This document shows positions 1 to 8,439 of a DNA stretch of 47,157 bases, piece after piece. This stretch comes from JALORV01 sp035429725 (GTDB lineage: Bacteria; Pseudomonadota; Gammaproteobacteria; Burkholderiales; Burkholderiaceae_F). The translations under genes were made by a program, and so were the position numbers. The notes below the pieces were generated by a model. The model was not told the DNA's origin. It searched no databases and was given only the letters and a program-made list of their open reading frames with translations. Location of the stretch: NCBI GenBank assembly GCA_035429725.1, contig DAOMFI010000009.1:1-47157 (forward strand), in the 5' to 3' direction. The first letter of the stretch is position 1; each line of letters opens with the position of its first letter.

Positions 1-194
1 TGCGACTGCAGCGCATCGTTCTTGATGACACCGCCGAACTTCGGATCGGGGGGTGGCAATTGCCGGTTGCTGATCGTCGACGTCGCCGAAGGCGACCCCA
101 GCGTGCCCGTGACCTGCTGAGCGGCCGCGTCCACGACCGGAAGGGACAAAGATGCAACCGCCAGCGCCGAAAGCGCGGCTCGAATTCGCGTCAT
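1..194 (-). CDS. Arylsulfatase, N-terminal fragment (cut by window edge)
   Basis: Reading leftwards from the ATG at 194 gives 64 complete codons before the window ends. The first 25 or so residues (MTRIRAALSALAVASLSLPV) form a Sec signal peptide ending near DAAAQ. Next comes a mature start with GTLGSPSAT and QLPPPDPKFGGVI, the N-terminal signature of large exported arylsulfatases, just ahead of the alkaline-phosphatase-fold domain. A strong AGGGAGG ribosome site lies 4 nt before this ATG; the ATG at 198 is out of frame. The formylglycine CxPSR motif and metal ligands lie outside the window, so activity cannot be judged. The gene is divergent from the AraC-type regulator, which may control it (inference). 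Confidence 0.75.
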   Translation of the reverse strand, partial: MTRIRAALSALAVASLSLPVVDAAAQQVTGTLGSPSATSTISNRQLPPPDPKFGGVIKNDALQS

Positions 195-402
195 ACATCC
201 TCCCTGCCCTCAGGTAGCGGCAGATATGCCTGCACAAAAAAGGGGGTCTTGGCGCCCCAACGGGGTGCGCGCCGCTGCTGATGACACGCTGAAGCAGGGC
301 GGCGTTGCTCTGCCGCCACTCTATCGCCGGAAAGATGCAATGCGATTGACACTTCCGGCCAAACTGCAATCATCTCGCTCTTTCTTCCTCCGCCGTGTCT
401 TC

Positions 403-1482
403 ATGTCGCCGCGCGATGCCAATCCCGGAAGGCGATTCCGCCTTCCGCCGCGAAGATCTGACGCAAGGCTCGACACGTTCGGCGACATCGGGCTAGGACC
501 GGTCAGTCCGATTCCAGAGACGCTGCGCCGGCACGGCATCGATCCGGCGCCGCTGCTGCAGCAGGTCGGACTCGACCTTCAGGCGTTCGAGGATCCCGCG
601 CACCGTGCGCCGCTCAGATCTGTCACTCGGCTGCTTGAAGCCTGCGTCAAGGCGACTGGAAAGCCCCACTTCGGACTGCTGGTCGGCGAGCAATTCGAGT
701 TGCCGATGCTGGGCGTGCTCGGCTACATGATGAAGAACGAGGCCTCGGTACGCGCCGCACTGCGCCGGCTCGTCTTCAATCTGCGCCTGCACGATCGCGC
801 GGCCGTTGTCGCGTTGGAGAACCTCGGCGAACGGATCGTCGGCGTGTCGTACGCGGTCTGCACTTCGGGCGTTCCGGCGGTCTGGCTGGCAGACGACACG
901 TCTCTGACGATCGGCTGGCGCATGATGAAGTCGTTGTGCGGGGACAACTGGCGTCCGGTCGAGGTGCGCCTCGCGCACGCACGGCCGATGGACCCGCGGC
1001 CGTACCGCGACCTCTTTGGCGTTCCGGTGCGTTTCGATGTGCCGCTGACGATGCTGGTGTTCGAGAAGCGCTGGCTGGATGTCCCGGTCGTCGGCGCGGA
1101 CCCGATGCTGCTTTCGGTCCTGGACACCTTGGCAGCGGCGACACCCGGTCTGCCAGCGCGGCTCAGCGACCAGGTGCGGCGCCTGCTGCGCAATGGTGTG
1201 CTGAGCGGCCGCGACGACGCCGCCAGCGTGGCGGATCTGTTCTCGATAAGCGAGCGAACGTTGCGGCGACGGCTCGCCGATGAAGGCTCGACCTTCCACG
1301 CGCTGGTCGCCGAGTCGCGGCTCGTCGTCGCACTGCAGTTGCTGGAGTCGACCCGCATGCCGGTTAGCGAGATCGCGGCCTCGCTTCGCTACGGCGACGT
1401 CACGGCGTTCTCGCGCGCCTTCCGCAAATGGACCGGCATGCCGCCAGGTGCTTGGCGCCAGTCCGCCCCGGCAGGCGGCTGA
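403..1482 (+). CDS. AraC-family transcriptional regulator (OruR/ArgR-like, PF12625 type)
   Basis: A cytoplasmic DNA-binding regulator of about 359 aa. The N-terminal part (DIGLGPVSPIPETLRRHGID onward) matches the arabinose-binding-like domain seen in OruR and similar AraC proteins. The C-terminal ~100 residues hold two helix-turn-helix motifs: DLFSISERTLRRRLADEG, then EIAASLRYGDVTAFSRAFRKW with the usual FxRAFxKWxGxxP ending. The start is uncertain. ATG 403 is the last ATG before the conserved domain but has no clear ribosome site. In-frame ATG 340 is preceded by GGAAAG and would add 21 residues, and the frame stays open back to 226. It is divergent from the arylsulfatase gene, which is the natural candidate target. 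A short GC hairpin (252-268) sits between them. Confidence 0.88.
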   Translation: MSPRDANPGRRFRLPPRRSDARLDTFGDIGLGPVSPIPETLRRHGIDPAPLLQQVGLDLQAFEDPAHRAPLRSVTRLLEACVKATGKPHFGLLVGEQFELPMLGVLGYMMKNEASVRAALRRLVFNLRLHDRAAVVALENLGERIVGVSYAVCTSGVPAVWLADDTSLTIGWRMMKSLCGDNWRPVEVRLAHARPMDPRPYRDLFGVPVRFDVPLTMLVFEKRWLDVPVVGADPMLLSVLDTLAAATPGLPARLSDQVRRLLRNGVLSGRDDAASVADLFSISERTLRRRLADEGSTFHALVAESRLVVALQLLESTRMPVSEIAASLRYGDVTAFSRAFRKWTGMPPGAWRQSAPAGG

Positions 1483-1565
1483 TCGGCCCGACAGCAGCGA
1501 CTTTTCCGGCCAGCTTTACTCGCAGCTAACATGCGTCGCCGTCAAGGTCACCGCGCAGGCGCACC

Positions 1566-2330
1566 ATGTTCCCCATCAGCATCGGCCTGATCGTCTTCAT
1601 CTGCACCTTCGGCGGCGCAGTGGCCGGCATGCGCCTGCGCTTGGCGCTGCCCGACGAACACCTGGAGGACCGGTCGAAGTCGACGATCAACGCGTCGATC
1701 GGCCTGGTTGCGACGATGACGGCACTTGTACTTGGCCTGGTCACCGCTTCGGCGAAGAGTTCGTACGACAGCGTCGACAGCGGCGTTAAGCACACGGCCT
1801 CGCAGATCGTCATCCTCGACCGCACGCTCGCCCGCCTCGGCCCGGAAACGCGCGACATCCGGGTCCGGCTGAAGGAACTGGTTGCCGCACGCGTCGACGC
1901 GATCTGGCCCGAAGACTCGCCAAGCGCGCCGGGCAAGCCGATCGTTGCGAACGACCCTGCCTTTCCCGAACACATCGCGAACGACATCCGGACACTGGCC
2001 GTCACGAACGACGTCCAGCGCGCGCTGCAGGCGCGCGCCGTCGACCTCGTCGAGCAGATCCTCGACACCCGATGGATTGTCCTGACATCCACGGATACGC
2101 CCGTGCCGACGGCGTTCATCGTCATCATGATGTTCTGGCTTTCGGTGACGTTCGCCAGCTTTGGCCTGTTTGCACCGCGCAACCGCGTCGTGATTGCCGC
2201 GCTTTTCGTGTCGGCGATGTCCGTGTCCTGCGCAATCCTTCTCGTGCTCGAGCTGGGGTCGCCGTTCGACGGCATTGTCAAGGTGTCGGGCGAACCGATG
2301 CGTCACGCCCTCTCACTGCTGAACCGCTAG
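1566..2330 (+). CDS. DUF4239-type (bestrophin-like) membrane protein
   Basis: A protein of 254 aa with two hydrophobic segments at the N-terminus (about 3-22 and 45-62), a ~110-residue mostly soluble stretch, and two more membrane spans near 178-198 and 205-226. The motif STINASIGLVATMTALVLGLV followed by ASAKSSYD and later RTLARLGPETRDIR is typical of the DUF4239 family, whose members are distantly related to bestrophin channels. The biochemical function is unknown. The gene stands alone, 83 nt after the regulator, and converges on the small lipoprotein gene. There is no strong ribosome site before the ATG, but all four spans and the full family length are present. Confidence 0.8.
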   Translation: MFPISIGLIVFICTFGGAVAGMRLRLALPDEHLEDRSKSTINASIGLVATMTALVLGLVTASAKSSYDSVDSGVKHTASQIVILDRTLARLGPETRDIRVRLKELVAARVDAIWPEDSPSAPGKPIVANDPAFPEHIANDIRTLAVTNDVQRALQARAVDLVEQILDTRWIVLTSTDTPVPTAFIVIMMFWLSVTFASFGLFAPRNRVVIAALFVSAMSVSCAILLVLELGSPFDGIVKVSGEPMRHALSLLNR

Positions 2331-2356
2331 TTCGGCAGCGATCGCTCGATCGGACC

Positions 2357-2746
2357 CTACTGCAGCAAGCCTCCCGGCGGGGAACGCGGTCGGTCCGGTG
2401 GCAGCTGCGCGATCATGCAGTCGATCGACCGGTTGGTCCTTGCGTCCGATGACAGGAACTGGCCCTGCACGGCGGTGCGGAAATCGGCCGGGGTGATGCG
2501 GTTGTAGTACAGCCGCGATGCAGAATCGAGCAGCGAAGTGAACTGCGACTCGTACGGCCCGGCCGACGAGACGTCGAAGGTCGGCAGGTTCATCGAGCCG
2601 AACCACAGCGGCTGGCATTGCCGCTGAACGGTGTCGAGATACTCGTTGAAGCCGGTCGCCTTAACGTTGCGCCACGCGTCCGGTGCACAGGCGGCGACTG
2701 ACAGCATCAACGCGGTGGCGGCAACGACGCGCAGGAATCCTTGCAT
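2357..2746 (-). CDS. Small hypothetical lipoprotein
   Basis: A 129-aa exported protein. MQGFLRVVAATALMLSVAAC is a lipoprotein signal with lipobox SVAAC and Cys20 as the lipidation site. The mature part has two further cysteines (QRQCQPLWF and SIDCMIAQ), which could form a disulfide, and a PTFD...YESQFTSLLDSASRLYYNRIT segment. I do not recognise the family. The start at 2746 is fixed by GGAGGAAG four bases upstream; the frame is open further upstream but without a signal peptide. It follows msrA on the same strand with a 90-nt gap and could be the last gene of that unit, or independent. Confidence 0.75.
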   Translation of the reverse strand: MQGFLRVVAATALMLSVAACAPDAWRNVKATGFNEYLDTVQRQCQPLWFGSMNLPTFDVSSAGPYESQFTSLLDSASRLYYNRITPADFRTAVQGQFLSSDARTNRSIDCMIAQLPPDRPRSPPGGLLQ

Positions 2747-2836
2747 TGACTTCCTCCGATGGCTCGCGAATCGGTCACTGTAGCCGTCGCGGCGCGCGGC
2801 GACCTTGGCAATTTCGGCCACTGCCCGCGACGTGAC

Positions 2837-3448
2837 TCAGTGCGCGGCCTTCTCACCCCAAAGCTGCTTTAGTCGTGCGTCGCGGCCGCAGTTCTTCCGA
2901 TAGAAAGCGTAGCGGATCGGATTCTTCGTGTAGTAGTCCTGGTGGTACTCCTCGGCCGGATAGAACGTGCCCGCCATCACGATCTCGGTGACGATCGGCT
3001 GCGCAAACGGCTTCGTCCTCTCCAGCGCCGCCTTCGACGCCTGCGCGGCCTTCAGCTGCGCGTCATTCATGGGGTAGATGCCGCTGCGGTATTGCGAGCC
3101 GACATCGCAGAACTGCTGGTCCTTCACCGTCGGATCGATCGTCGGCCAGAATTTTTCAAGCAGCTGCGCATAACTGACGCGCGCCGGATCGAACTCCACC
3201 TTCACCGCCTCGGTATGGCCGGTCCAACCGGCCGAAACTTCCGAGTACGTCGGATTCGCCTTGCGTCCTCCGATGTAGCCGGACGTGGTCGCCAGCACAC
3301 CAGGGAGCTTGTCGAAGTCCGCCTCGACGCACCAGAAACAGCCGCCAGCAAAAATGGCGGTTTCCGTCTTTGCCGCGGCTGTCGACTGCGCCCATGCCGC
3401 CGGCAGCGCCGTCATGGCGACCACCATCCAGAGCAATCGTCTAACCAT
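2837..3448 (-). CDS. msrA: Peptide-methionine (S)-S-oxide reductase, exported
   Basis: MsrA reduces the S-epimer of methionine sulfoxide. A signal peptide (MVRRLLWMVVAMTALPAAWA) precedes the domain, so this copy acts in the periplasm. The catalytic motif FAGGCFWCVEADF lies at about residues 34-46, followed by family blocks SGYIGG, GHTEAVKVEFDP, QFCDVGSQYRSGIYP and FYPAEEYHQDYY. The protein is 203 aa, full length for the family. Its ATG overlaps the msrB stop by one base (TGATG), so the two genes are translationally coupled. The partner msrB is also exported, making a matched pair for both sulfoxide epimers. The electron donor for these periplasmic reductases is not obvious here. Confidence 0.95.
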   Translation of the reverse strand: MVRRLLWMVVAMTALPAAWAQSTAAAKTETAIFAGGCFWCVEADFDKLPGVLATTSGYIGGRKANPTYSEVSAGWTGHTEAVKVEFDPARVSYAQLLEKFWPTIDPTVKDQQFCDVGSQYRSGIYPMNDAQLKAAQASKAALERTKPFAQPIVTEIVMAGTFYPAEEYHQDYYTKNPIRYAFYRKNCGRDARLKQLWGEKAAH

Positions 3449-3933
3449 CAGGCCGCCTCGGGTTCGAATTTCAGGCACACGCCATTGTTGCAGTAGCGCT
3501 TGCCGGTCGGCCTCGGTCCATCGTTGAACACATGGCCATGATGCCCGCCGCAGCGCGCGCAGTGGTACTCGGTGCGCGGCAACAGCAGCTTGTAGTCGGT
3601 GCGAAAGCCGAACGCACCGGGCAGCGTCTCGAAGAAGCTGGGCCAGCCGGTGCCGCTGTCGAACTTCATGCTGCTCGCGAACAGCGGCAGGTCGCAGGCG
3701 ACGCATTTGTAGGTGCCTCGCCGCTTCTCGCCGTTGAGGGGGCTCGAGAACGGCGCCTCGGTTCCCTCCTGGCGCAGAACGCGAAACTGCTCGGGCGTGA
3801 GTCGCCTGCGCCACTCGTCGTCGGTCAGTCGCAGCGCGTCGCTGCGCACCGCTGGCGGCGCGTCCGCAGCGGAAGCATTACCGGCGCCCAGTCCACCGAG
3901 GGCGAGCCACGAGAGCAGGTTGCGGCGAGACAT
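3448..3933 (-). CDS. msrB: Peptide-methionine (R)-S-oxide reductase, exported
   Basis: MsrB reduces the R-epimer of methionine sulfoxide. The N-terminus MSRRNLLSWLALGGLGAG carries a twin-arginine-like motif (SRRNLL) before a hydrophobic stretch, suggesting Tat export. Zinc-binding CxxC pairs are CVAC and CARC; GTGWPSFFE, GGHHGHVFNDGP and RYCNNGVCLKF (catalytic Cys in RYC) are the conserved blocks. The usual INSAAL stretch is replaced by NNGVCL, which adds a second cysteine. ATG 3933 has GGAG nine bases upstream; a TTG at 3936 is in frame but less likely. It is the first gene of the msrB-msrA pair. A 6-bp inverted repeat at 3955-3973 lies in its leader. Confidence 0.93.
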   Translation of the reverse strand: MSRRNLLSWLALGGLGAGNASAADAPPAVRSDALRLTDDEWRRRLTPEQFRVLRQEGTEAPFSSPLNGEKRRGTYKCVACDLPLFASSMKFDSGTGWPSFFETLPGAFGFRTDYKLLLPRTEYHCARCGGHHGHVFNDGPRPTGKRYCNNGVCLKFEPEAA

Positions 3934-4286
3934 CAAGGCAGGCTCCTTTCCTTTCTCCGCAACTCTGGCGGAGCGAGTCCACGGCAGTGCCTCATTGGTC
4001 GCCCGGCATCAGAATTTCTTACCACCCCGTCGGTCAGGCCGCCACTTCCCATGACGTCATCGGGGTCGGCATTACTGCGACCCGCGAAGTTCCGCCGACG
4101 GCCCGCTGCTTGCAGCAGCCAAGCGTCCTTCCCGGTGAAACACGGCGGACCTGCATGGATTGGCGATCGCGCCCGTTAGCTAGGCCCAACCTTAATGGAC
4201 CGCGACCGGGCGGAGTCGTTCCAGCGTCGGGATCAAGCGGAGCTGCGCACCGCGCAGTTCCGCCGGCTCGAGCCGTTGCTGCGAGA
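3934..4286. other. Intergenic region, leader of msrB
   Basis: This stretch of about 350 nt has no convincing gene. It contains the msrB ribosome site (GGAG near 3943) and a small inverted repeat CTCCGC/GCGGAG at 3955-3960 and 3968-3973. I see no clear terminator for the upstream usp-hemerythrin gene and no sigma-70 hexamer pair I would defend. Confidence 0.5.
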
Positions 4287-5339
4287 TCAGCCCGGTGCCA
4301 ACGCAGATTCGCGTGCAGGCTCCGACGGCGAAAGGTTCTGGATCCGCGCGAAGAGCTGCCGGAACTCCTCATCGGTTTCAGCGCTGAAGCGCGGATCGCC
4401 GTTCGCGGCAAAGGCGCGATAGATCTCATCCCAGTCGGCGGCGGTCAGGTACTCCCGCGCCGCCGGAATGACTACTCCGGCCTCGAAGCTCATGTGCCGC
4501 TGCTGGGCCGCGGCAAAGCGCCGGACCGCCGCCACGAACTGCTCGTGCCCGTATTCGGGGTCGGCTTCGTAGCTTGCAATGCTCTTGTCGAGTTCGTCGA
4601 CCAGACGGGCGCCTTCGCGATGCTGGCGCTGCAGGTCGTCGAGCAGATCGTCGAAGTCCGACGTGCGTTCGCGCAGCCGCTTGAAGAGAAAGTCCTCTTC
4701 CTTCGGGTGATGCAGCTTCTCGGGGAACTCGCGGATGTAGGAGAGCATCGACTTCAGCAGCTCGAAACGGGGCGCCTCGCCCGTGGCGCGCACTTCATGC
4801 GCCAGCAACTCGAGCCCATGCACGACGGCGGCCAGCGAACGATGTTCGTCGCGCAGGACCGCGACGGCGGGAATCAATTCGGATGCAGGCGCATTGCTCT
4901 CGACTGCCGCGACCAGCACCGGGATGGTCGCCTGCTGCAGCACTTTCTGGGTCTGCGATCCGAGCATCAGTCCCTTTAGACCACGACGCCCGTGCGAGGC
5001 CATGAATATCAGGTCACAGCCGCGCGATTCGGCCGCCAGCAGGATCGCCTCGTGAGGACGGTCGGCCGTCACTTCCATGACATCGTGCTCGACTCCGCAT
5101 TCCCGCGCGGCGACGGCGGCCTTGGCCAGGATGGCTCGCGCCTCCCCGGCGATCTGCTCGTTGTAGGCGCCAGGCCACATGACACGCTCGAGTGCCGCCA
5201 CGCTGGTCGCGCCGTAATCCTCTTTCGCATGAAAGAACGTGACCTTGGCACCAATGGACTTCGCGAACAGCACGGCCTGCCGTACGACTTCCGTGGACAA
5301 CAGGGAATCGTCAATGGGAACGAGAAGGTGGCGATACAT
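4287..5339 (-). CDS. Universal stress protein fused to a hemerythrin-like domain
   Basis: A 350-aa two-domain cytoplasmic protein. Residues 1-145 are a UspA domain: MYRHLLVPIDDS opens it, and SHGRRGLKGLMLGSQTQKVL followed by PVLVA is the nucleotide-binding-loop region. Residues ~165-305 form a hemerythrin HHE-type four-helix bundle with candidate iron ligands in LRDEHRSL, KLHHPKEEDFLF, LQRQHREG and RHMSFEAGVVIPAA. Family knowledge: Usp domains bind ATP or sense stress, and hemerythrin domains carry a diiron site that senses or binds O2 or NO. The fusion could couple the two (inference). The start is fixed by AAGGAGGG just upstream of ATG 5339. It is the first of four leftward genes, the next being msrB, so an oxidative-stress grouping is plausible. 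Confidence 0.87.
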   Translation of the reverse strand: MYRHLLVPIDDSLLSTEVVRQAVLFAKSIGAKVTFFHAKEDYGATSVAALERVMWPGAYNEQIAGEARAILAKAAVAARECGVEHDVMEVTADRPHEAILLAAESRGCDLIFMASHGRRGLKGLMLGSQTQKVLQQATIPVLVAAVESNAPASELIPAVAVLRDEHRSLAAVVHGLELLAHEVRATGEAPRFELLKSMLSYIREFPEKLHHPKEEDFLFKRLRERTSDFDDLLDDLQRQHREGARLVDELDKSIASYEADPEYGHEQFVAAVRRFAAAQQRHMSFEAGVVIPAAREYLTAADWDEIYRAFAANGDPRFSAETDEEFRQLFARIQNLSPSEPARESALAPG

Positions 5340-5605
5340 GGTGACCCTCCTTGATTGCCGCCTACAGGCTGCTACAAGTGATATGCCGCCGTCCCCGCGC
5401 CGATCAAGAAAAATTAGAAGGGTTCGTCGCCTTTGCTGCCTCAACTTGCCGCCCCGCTGCCCGACGGGAAGCGCACCGCGGCGCCCCGCCAGAGGGGGCG
5501 TTGGCCGCGCGCGGTCACGGGCGGCCGGTCGGTCGCCTCGGTGTCCCGCTGCTCCCATGCCCTATAGTCAGCGTTGTTCCGGCACAACCTCGATCACAAA
5601 GACTG

Positions 5606-7225
5606 ATGGGTCTCATCAAGCAGACTTGCACCGCGTTGCAGAACATGGCGCTCGCAACACTGCTGGCGCTCGCCCTCGCCGGGACGGCCTCGACCTCGAC
5701 CGCGCAGACCCTCCGCTACGCGAGCGCGTTCGATCCCAACTCCCTCGACCCGCATGCGCTCGCACTGCTGTACCAGTCGCGCGTGGTGACACAGATCTAT
5801 GAAAGCCTGGTCAACCGCGATCGCAACTTTCAGCTTGAGCCGGCGCTTGCGCTGTCGTGGCAGGCGATCGATGCCAGGACCTGGCGCTTCAAGCTGCGGC
5901 CGAACGTCAAGTTTCACGATGGAACACCGCTGACCGCTGACGACGTCGTGTTCTCGGTCGAGCGGGCCATGGCCAAGACATCGCAGCGCGCGTTCCAGAT
6001 GCGTGGCGTGACCGGCGCGCGCAAGGTCGATGCACTGACCGTCGATATCCAGACGGAGGCGCCCGACGCGGTGCTGCCGCAAAAGACATGGCTGATCGCC
6101 ATCATGAGCCGCGCCTGGGCGGAGAAACACGGAGTCCAGCTGCCGCAGGACTACAACGCCAAGCAGGAAACCCACGCCGTGCGCAATGCCAACGGCACCG
6201 GGCCGTTCCGGCTGAAGAGCTACGACCCGGATCAGCGCACCGTGCTGGTCCGCAATCCGGACTGGTGGGGCTGGGCGGGCAAGGACCTCGGCAACGTTCA
6301 GGAAGCCCAGTATGTCGTCATCCAGGCGGACGCGACGCGGCTGGCGGCGCTCGCCTCGGGCCAGGTCGACTTCGTGATCGATCCGCCGTTCCAGGACATC
6401 GCACGGCTGAAGCAGGACAGGTCGGTGAAGCTGACCGAGACGACCGACATCGGCACGCAGTACCTCGGCTTCGACCAGAGCCGCAGCGAACTCCAGTTTG
6501 GCACGGCGCGCGGCAATCCGTTCAAGGACGTGCGAGTGCGCCGCGCGATCGCGCAGGCGATCGACATCAACCTGATCATCAACAAGGTTCTTCGCGGCCA
6601 GGCGGTGCCGGCGGGATCCCACCTGTCGAAGCTGGTTGATGGCCATGTGCCGGAACTCGAAAAGCGCCCGCCATTCGACCCGGCGGCGGCACGGTCGCTG
6701 CTGAAGCAGGCGGGCTATCCCGACGGCTTCGCGGTGACACTCGACTGCGTCAACGTGACCTACCGCGCCGCGGTGTGCCAGGCGATCGCGGCAATGCTCG
6801 CGCAGGTGAACATCAAGGTGACCTTCCAGCCGTATCCGGGCGCGACCTTCTTTCCGAAGCTGACGCAGGCCAACACCAGCATGTTCGAGTTCGGCTGGTC
6901 ACCGGCGGTCGACCCGTGGGCCTCGCTGAATTCGATCGTGCGCAGCCATGACGGCGCCGGCAGCGGCCAGTTCAACGGCGGTCGGTATTCAAACGCGAAG
7001 CTCGATGCACTGATTGACGGCCTCCGCGTCGAGCCCGATCTCGCCGTCCGGCGGCGCATGACGGGCGATGCACTGCGATTGATGCACGAGGACCTGCCGC
7101 TGATTCCGCTGTATCGCCGCACGCTGACCTGGGTCATGCGGCCGAACATCGACGCCACGATGTGGCCCAACGACTCGCTCGAACTGCGCTGGGTGCGCAT
7201 CGACGGAATTTCAAAGGCGCCCTGA
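5606..7225 (+). CDS. Peptide/nickel-type ABC transporter substrate-binding protein
   Basis: A periplasmic solute-binding protein of family 5 (DppA/OppA-like), about 539 aa. A signal peptide (ALATLLALALAGTASTSTAQT) leads into LRYASAFDPNSLDPHALALL, the usual mature start. Family blocks follow: WRFKLRPNVKFHDGTPLTADDVVFSVER, GTGPFRLKSYDPDQRTVLVRNPDWWG, FKDVRVRRAIAQAID and LPLIPLYR. The ATG at 5606 has no good ribosome site; a second in-frame ATG (5645) would give a shorter signal peptide. No permease or ATPase gene is nearby, so it is an orphan binding protein that must share a transporter encoded elsewhere. It is followed 4 nt later by the alcohol dehydrogenase gene, tying it to that catabolic run. 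Confidence 0.9.
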   Translation: MGLIKQTCTALQNMALATLLALALAGTASTSTAQTLRYASAFDPNSLDPHALALLYQSRVVTQIYESLVNRDRNFQLEPALALSWQAIDARTWRFKLRPNVKFHDGTPLTADDVVFSVERAMAKTSQRAFQMRGVTGARKVDALTVDIQTEAPDAVLPQKTWLIAIMSRAWAEKHGVQLPQDYNAKQETHAVRNANGTGPFRLKSYDPDQRTVLVRNPDWWGWAGKDLGNVQEAQYVVIQADATRLAALASGQVDFVIDPPFQDIARLKQDRSVKLTETTDIGTQYLGFDQSRSELQFGTARGNPFKDVRVRRAIAQAIDINLIINKVLRGQAVPAGSHLSKLVDGHVPELEKRPPFDPAAARSLLKQAGYPDGFAVTLDCVNVTYRAAVCQAIAAMLAQVNIKVTFQPYPGATFFPKLTQANTSMFEFGWSPAVDPWASLNSIVRSHDGAGSGQFNGGRYSNAKLDALIDGLRVEPDLAVRRRMTGDALRLMHEDLPLIPLYRRTLTWVMRPNIDATMWPNDSLELRWVRIDGISKAP

Positions 7226-7229
7226 CACC

Positions 7230-8366
7230 ATGTCGATATCACGCTTCTCCTTCCCGACGACAATCCACTTCGGCCCCGGCGCGCGCAAGCTGGTCGGCGT
7301 GCACCTGCGTGAGCTGGGACTGCGTCGTCCGTTGGTCGTGACCGACCGTGGCCTGGCTACGTTGCCGGTGCTCTCCGAATTCCTGCACCACCTGCACACC
7401 GGGCTGGACGCCGGCGTGTACTCGGGCGTGCACGGCAATCCAACCGCATCTCAGGTGACGCAGGGCGTGGCGGCGTTCAAGGCGCACCGCGCGGACTGCG
7501 TCATCGGCTTCGGCGGCGGCGCCGCACTTGACGTCGCCAAGGTCGTGGCGGCGATGGCGGTGCACGAGGGCGATGTCATCGAGTACGCGTGGGATCACCC
7601 GCAGGTGCGGCCGCTGGTGAATCCACTGCCGCCCTTTTTCGCGCTGCCGACCACCAGCGGCACTGGCTCCGAGGTCGGCCGCTCGAGCGTGGTCAGCGAG
7701 GACGACACCCATGTGAAGCGCGTCGTCTTCTCGCCCAAACTGCTCGCGCGCGAGGTCTTTGCCGACCCTGAGCTCACGCTCGGACTGCCGCCCGCCGTCA
7801 CCGCGGCCACCGGCATGGATGCGCTGACGCACAACGTCGAGAGCTATCTGTCGCCTGCCTACCACCCGCTTTGCGACGGCGTCGCGCTCGAAGGCGTGCG
7901 CATCGCGGCGCGCGCGCTGCCGGTGGCGGTGCGCGACGGCCGCAATCTGCAGGCGCGCGCCGACATGATGATGGCCTCGATGATGGGCGCGATTGCATTC
8001 CAGAAGGATCTCGGTGCGGTGCACTCCTGCGCGCATGCGCTGGGCGCCGTGTGCGACCTGCACCACGGGCTCGCCAATGCGCTGATGCTCGAGCCGGTGA
8101 TGCGCTTCAACGCCGAAGCGGTGCCGGCGAAGTTCGCTGAGCTGGCGCACGTCGTCGGGCTCGCCAGCGGCGCGGACTTCGTTCCATGGCTGACGCAGCT
8201 CAAGCGCGAGATCGGCATCACGCCCTCGCTCACCGCGGCCGGCGTGAAGCGCGAACAGTTTCCGCGGCTGGTCGAACTCGCGTTCCGCGACACCTGCCAC
8301 CAGACCAATCCGCGTCCATGCACCACCGCGGACTTCCAACGCTTCTTCGAAGAGGTATATGGATGA
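7230..8366 (+). CDS. Iron-containing alcohol dehydrogenase
   Basis: A group III Fe-dependent alcohol dehydrogenase, 378 aa. The N-terminal NAD(P)-binding half contains GFGGGAALDVAK and LPTTSGTGSEVGRSSV. The C-terminal metal site is built from Asp/His in TGMDALTHNVESY and the two His-rich stretches HSCAHALG and DLHHGLAN. It oxidises an alcohol to an aldehyde or the reverse; the substrate cannot be read from sequence. It starts 4 nt after the binding-protein gene and ends just before the gamma-glutamyl hydrolase, with an aldehyde dehydrogenase next, so the natural reading is alcohol to aldehyde to acid in one operon. Confidence 0.93.
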   Translation: MSISRFSFPTTIHFGPGARKLVGVHLRELGLRRPLVVTDRGLATLPVLSEFLHHLHTGLDAGVYSGVHGNPTASQVTQGVAAFKAHRADCVIGFGGGAALDVAKVVAAMAVHEGDVIEYAWDHPQVRPLVNPLPPFFALPTTSGTGSEVGRSSVVSEDDTHVKRVVFSPKLLAREVFADPELTLGLPPAVTAATGMDALTHNVESYLSPAYHPLCDGVALEGVRIAARALPVAVRDGRNLQARADMMMASMMGAIAFQKDLGAVHSCAHALGAVCDLHHGLANALMLEPVMRFNAEAVPAKFAELAHVVGLASGADFVPWLTQLKREIGITPSLTAAGVKREQFPRLVELAFRDTCHQTNPRPCTTADFQRFFEEVYG

Positions 8367-8439
8367 GCCATCGACCGGGCCGCCGCCGGTCGGGTCTGCG
8401 ACTGCTGGTCGGAACGGCGCGCCGCGCCAAGGAAGCGCC

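Noticed and set aside
252..268. Hairpin GCGCCCC-aac-GGGGTGC as a terminator or riboswitch
   Set aside because: It lies between divergent genes, is not followed by a T-run, and is too short to call a riboswitch.
4195..5558. Extension of the Usp-hemerythrin frame upstream to 5558 and plus-strand frames over it
   Set aside because: The ribosome site and conserved MYRHLLVPIDDS fix the start at 5339; the plus-strand frames have no recognisable content.
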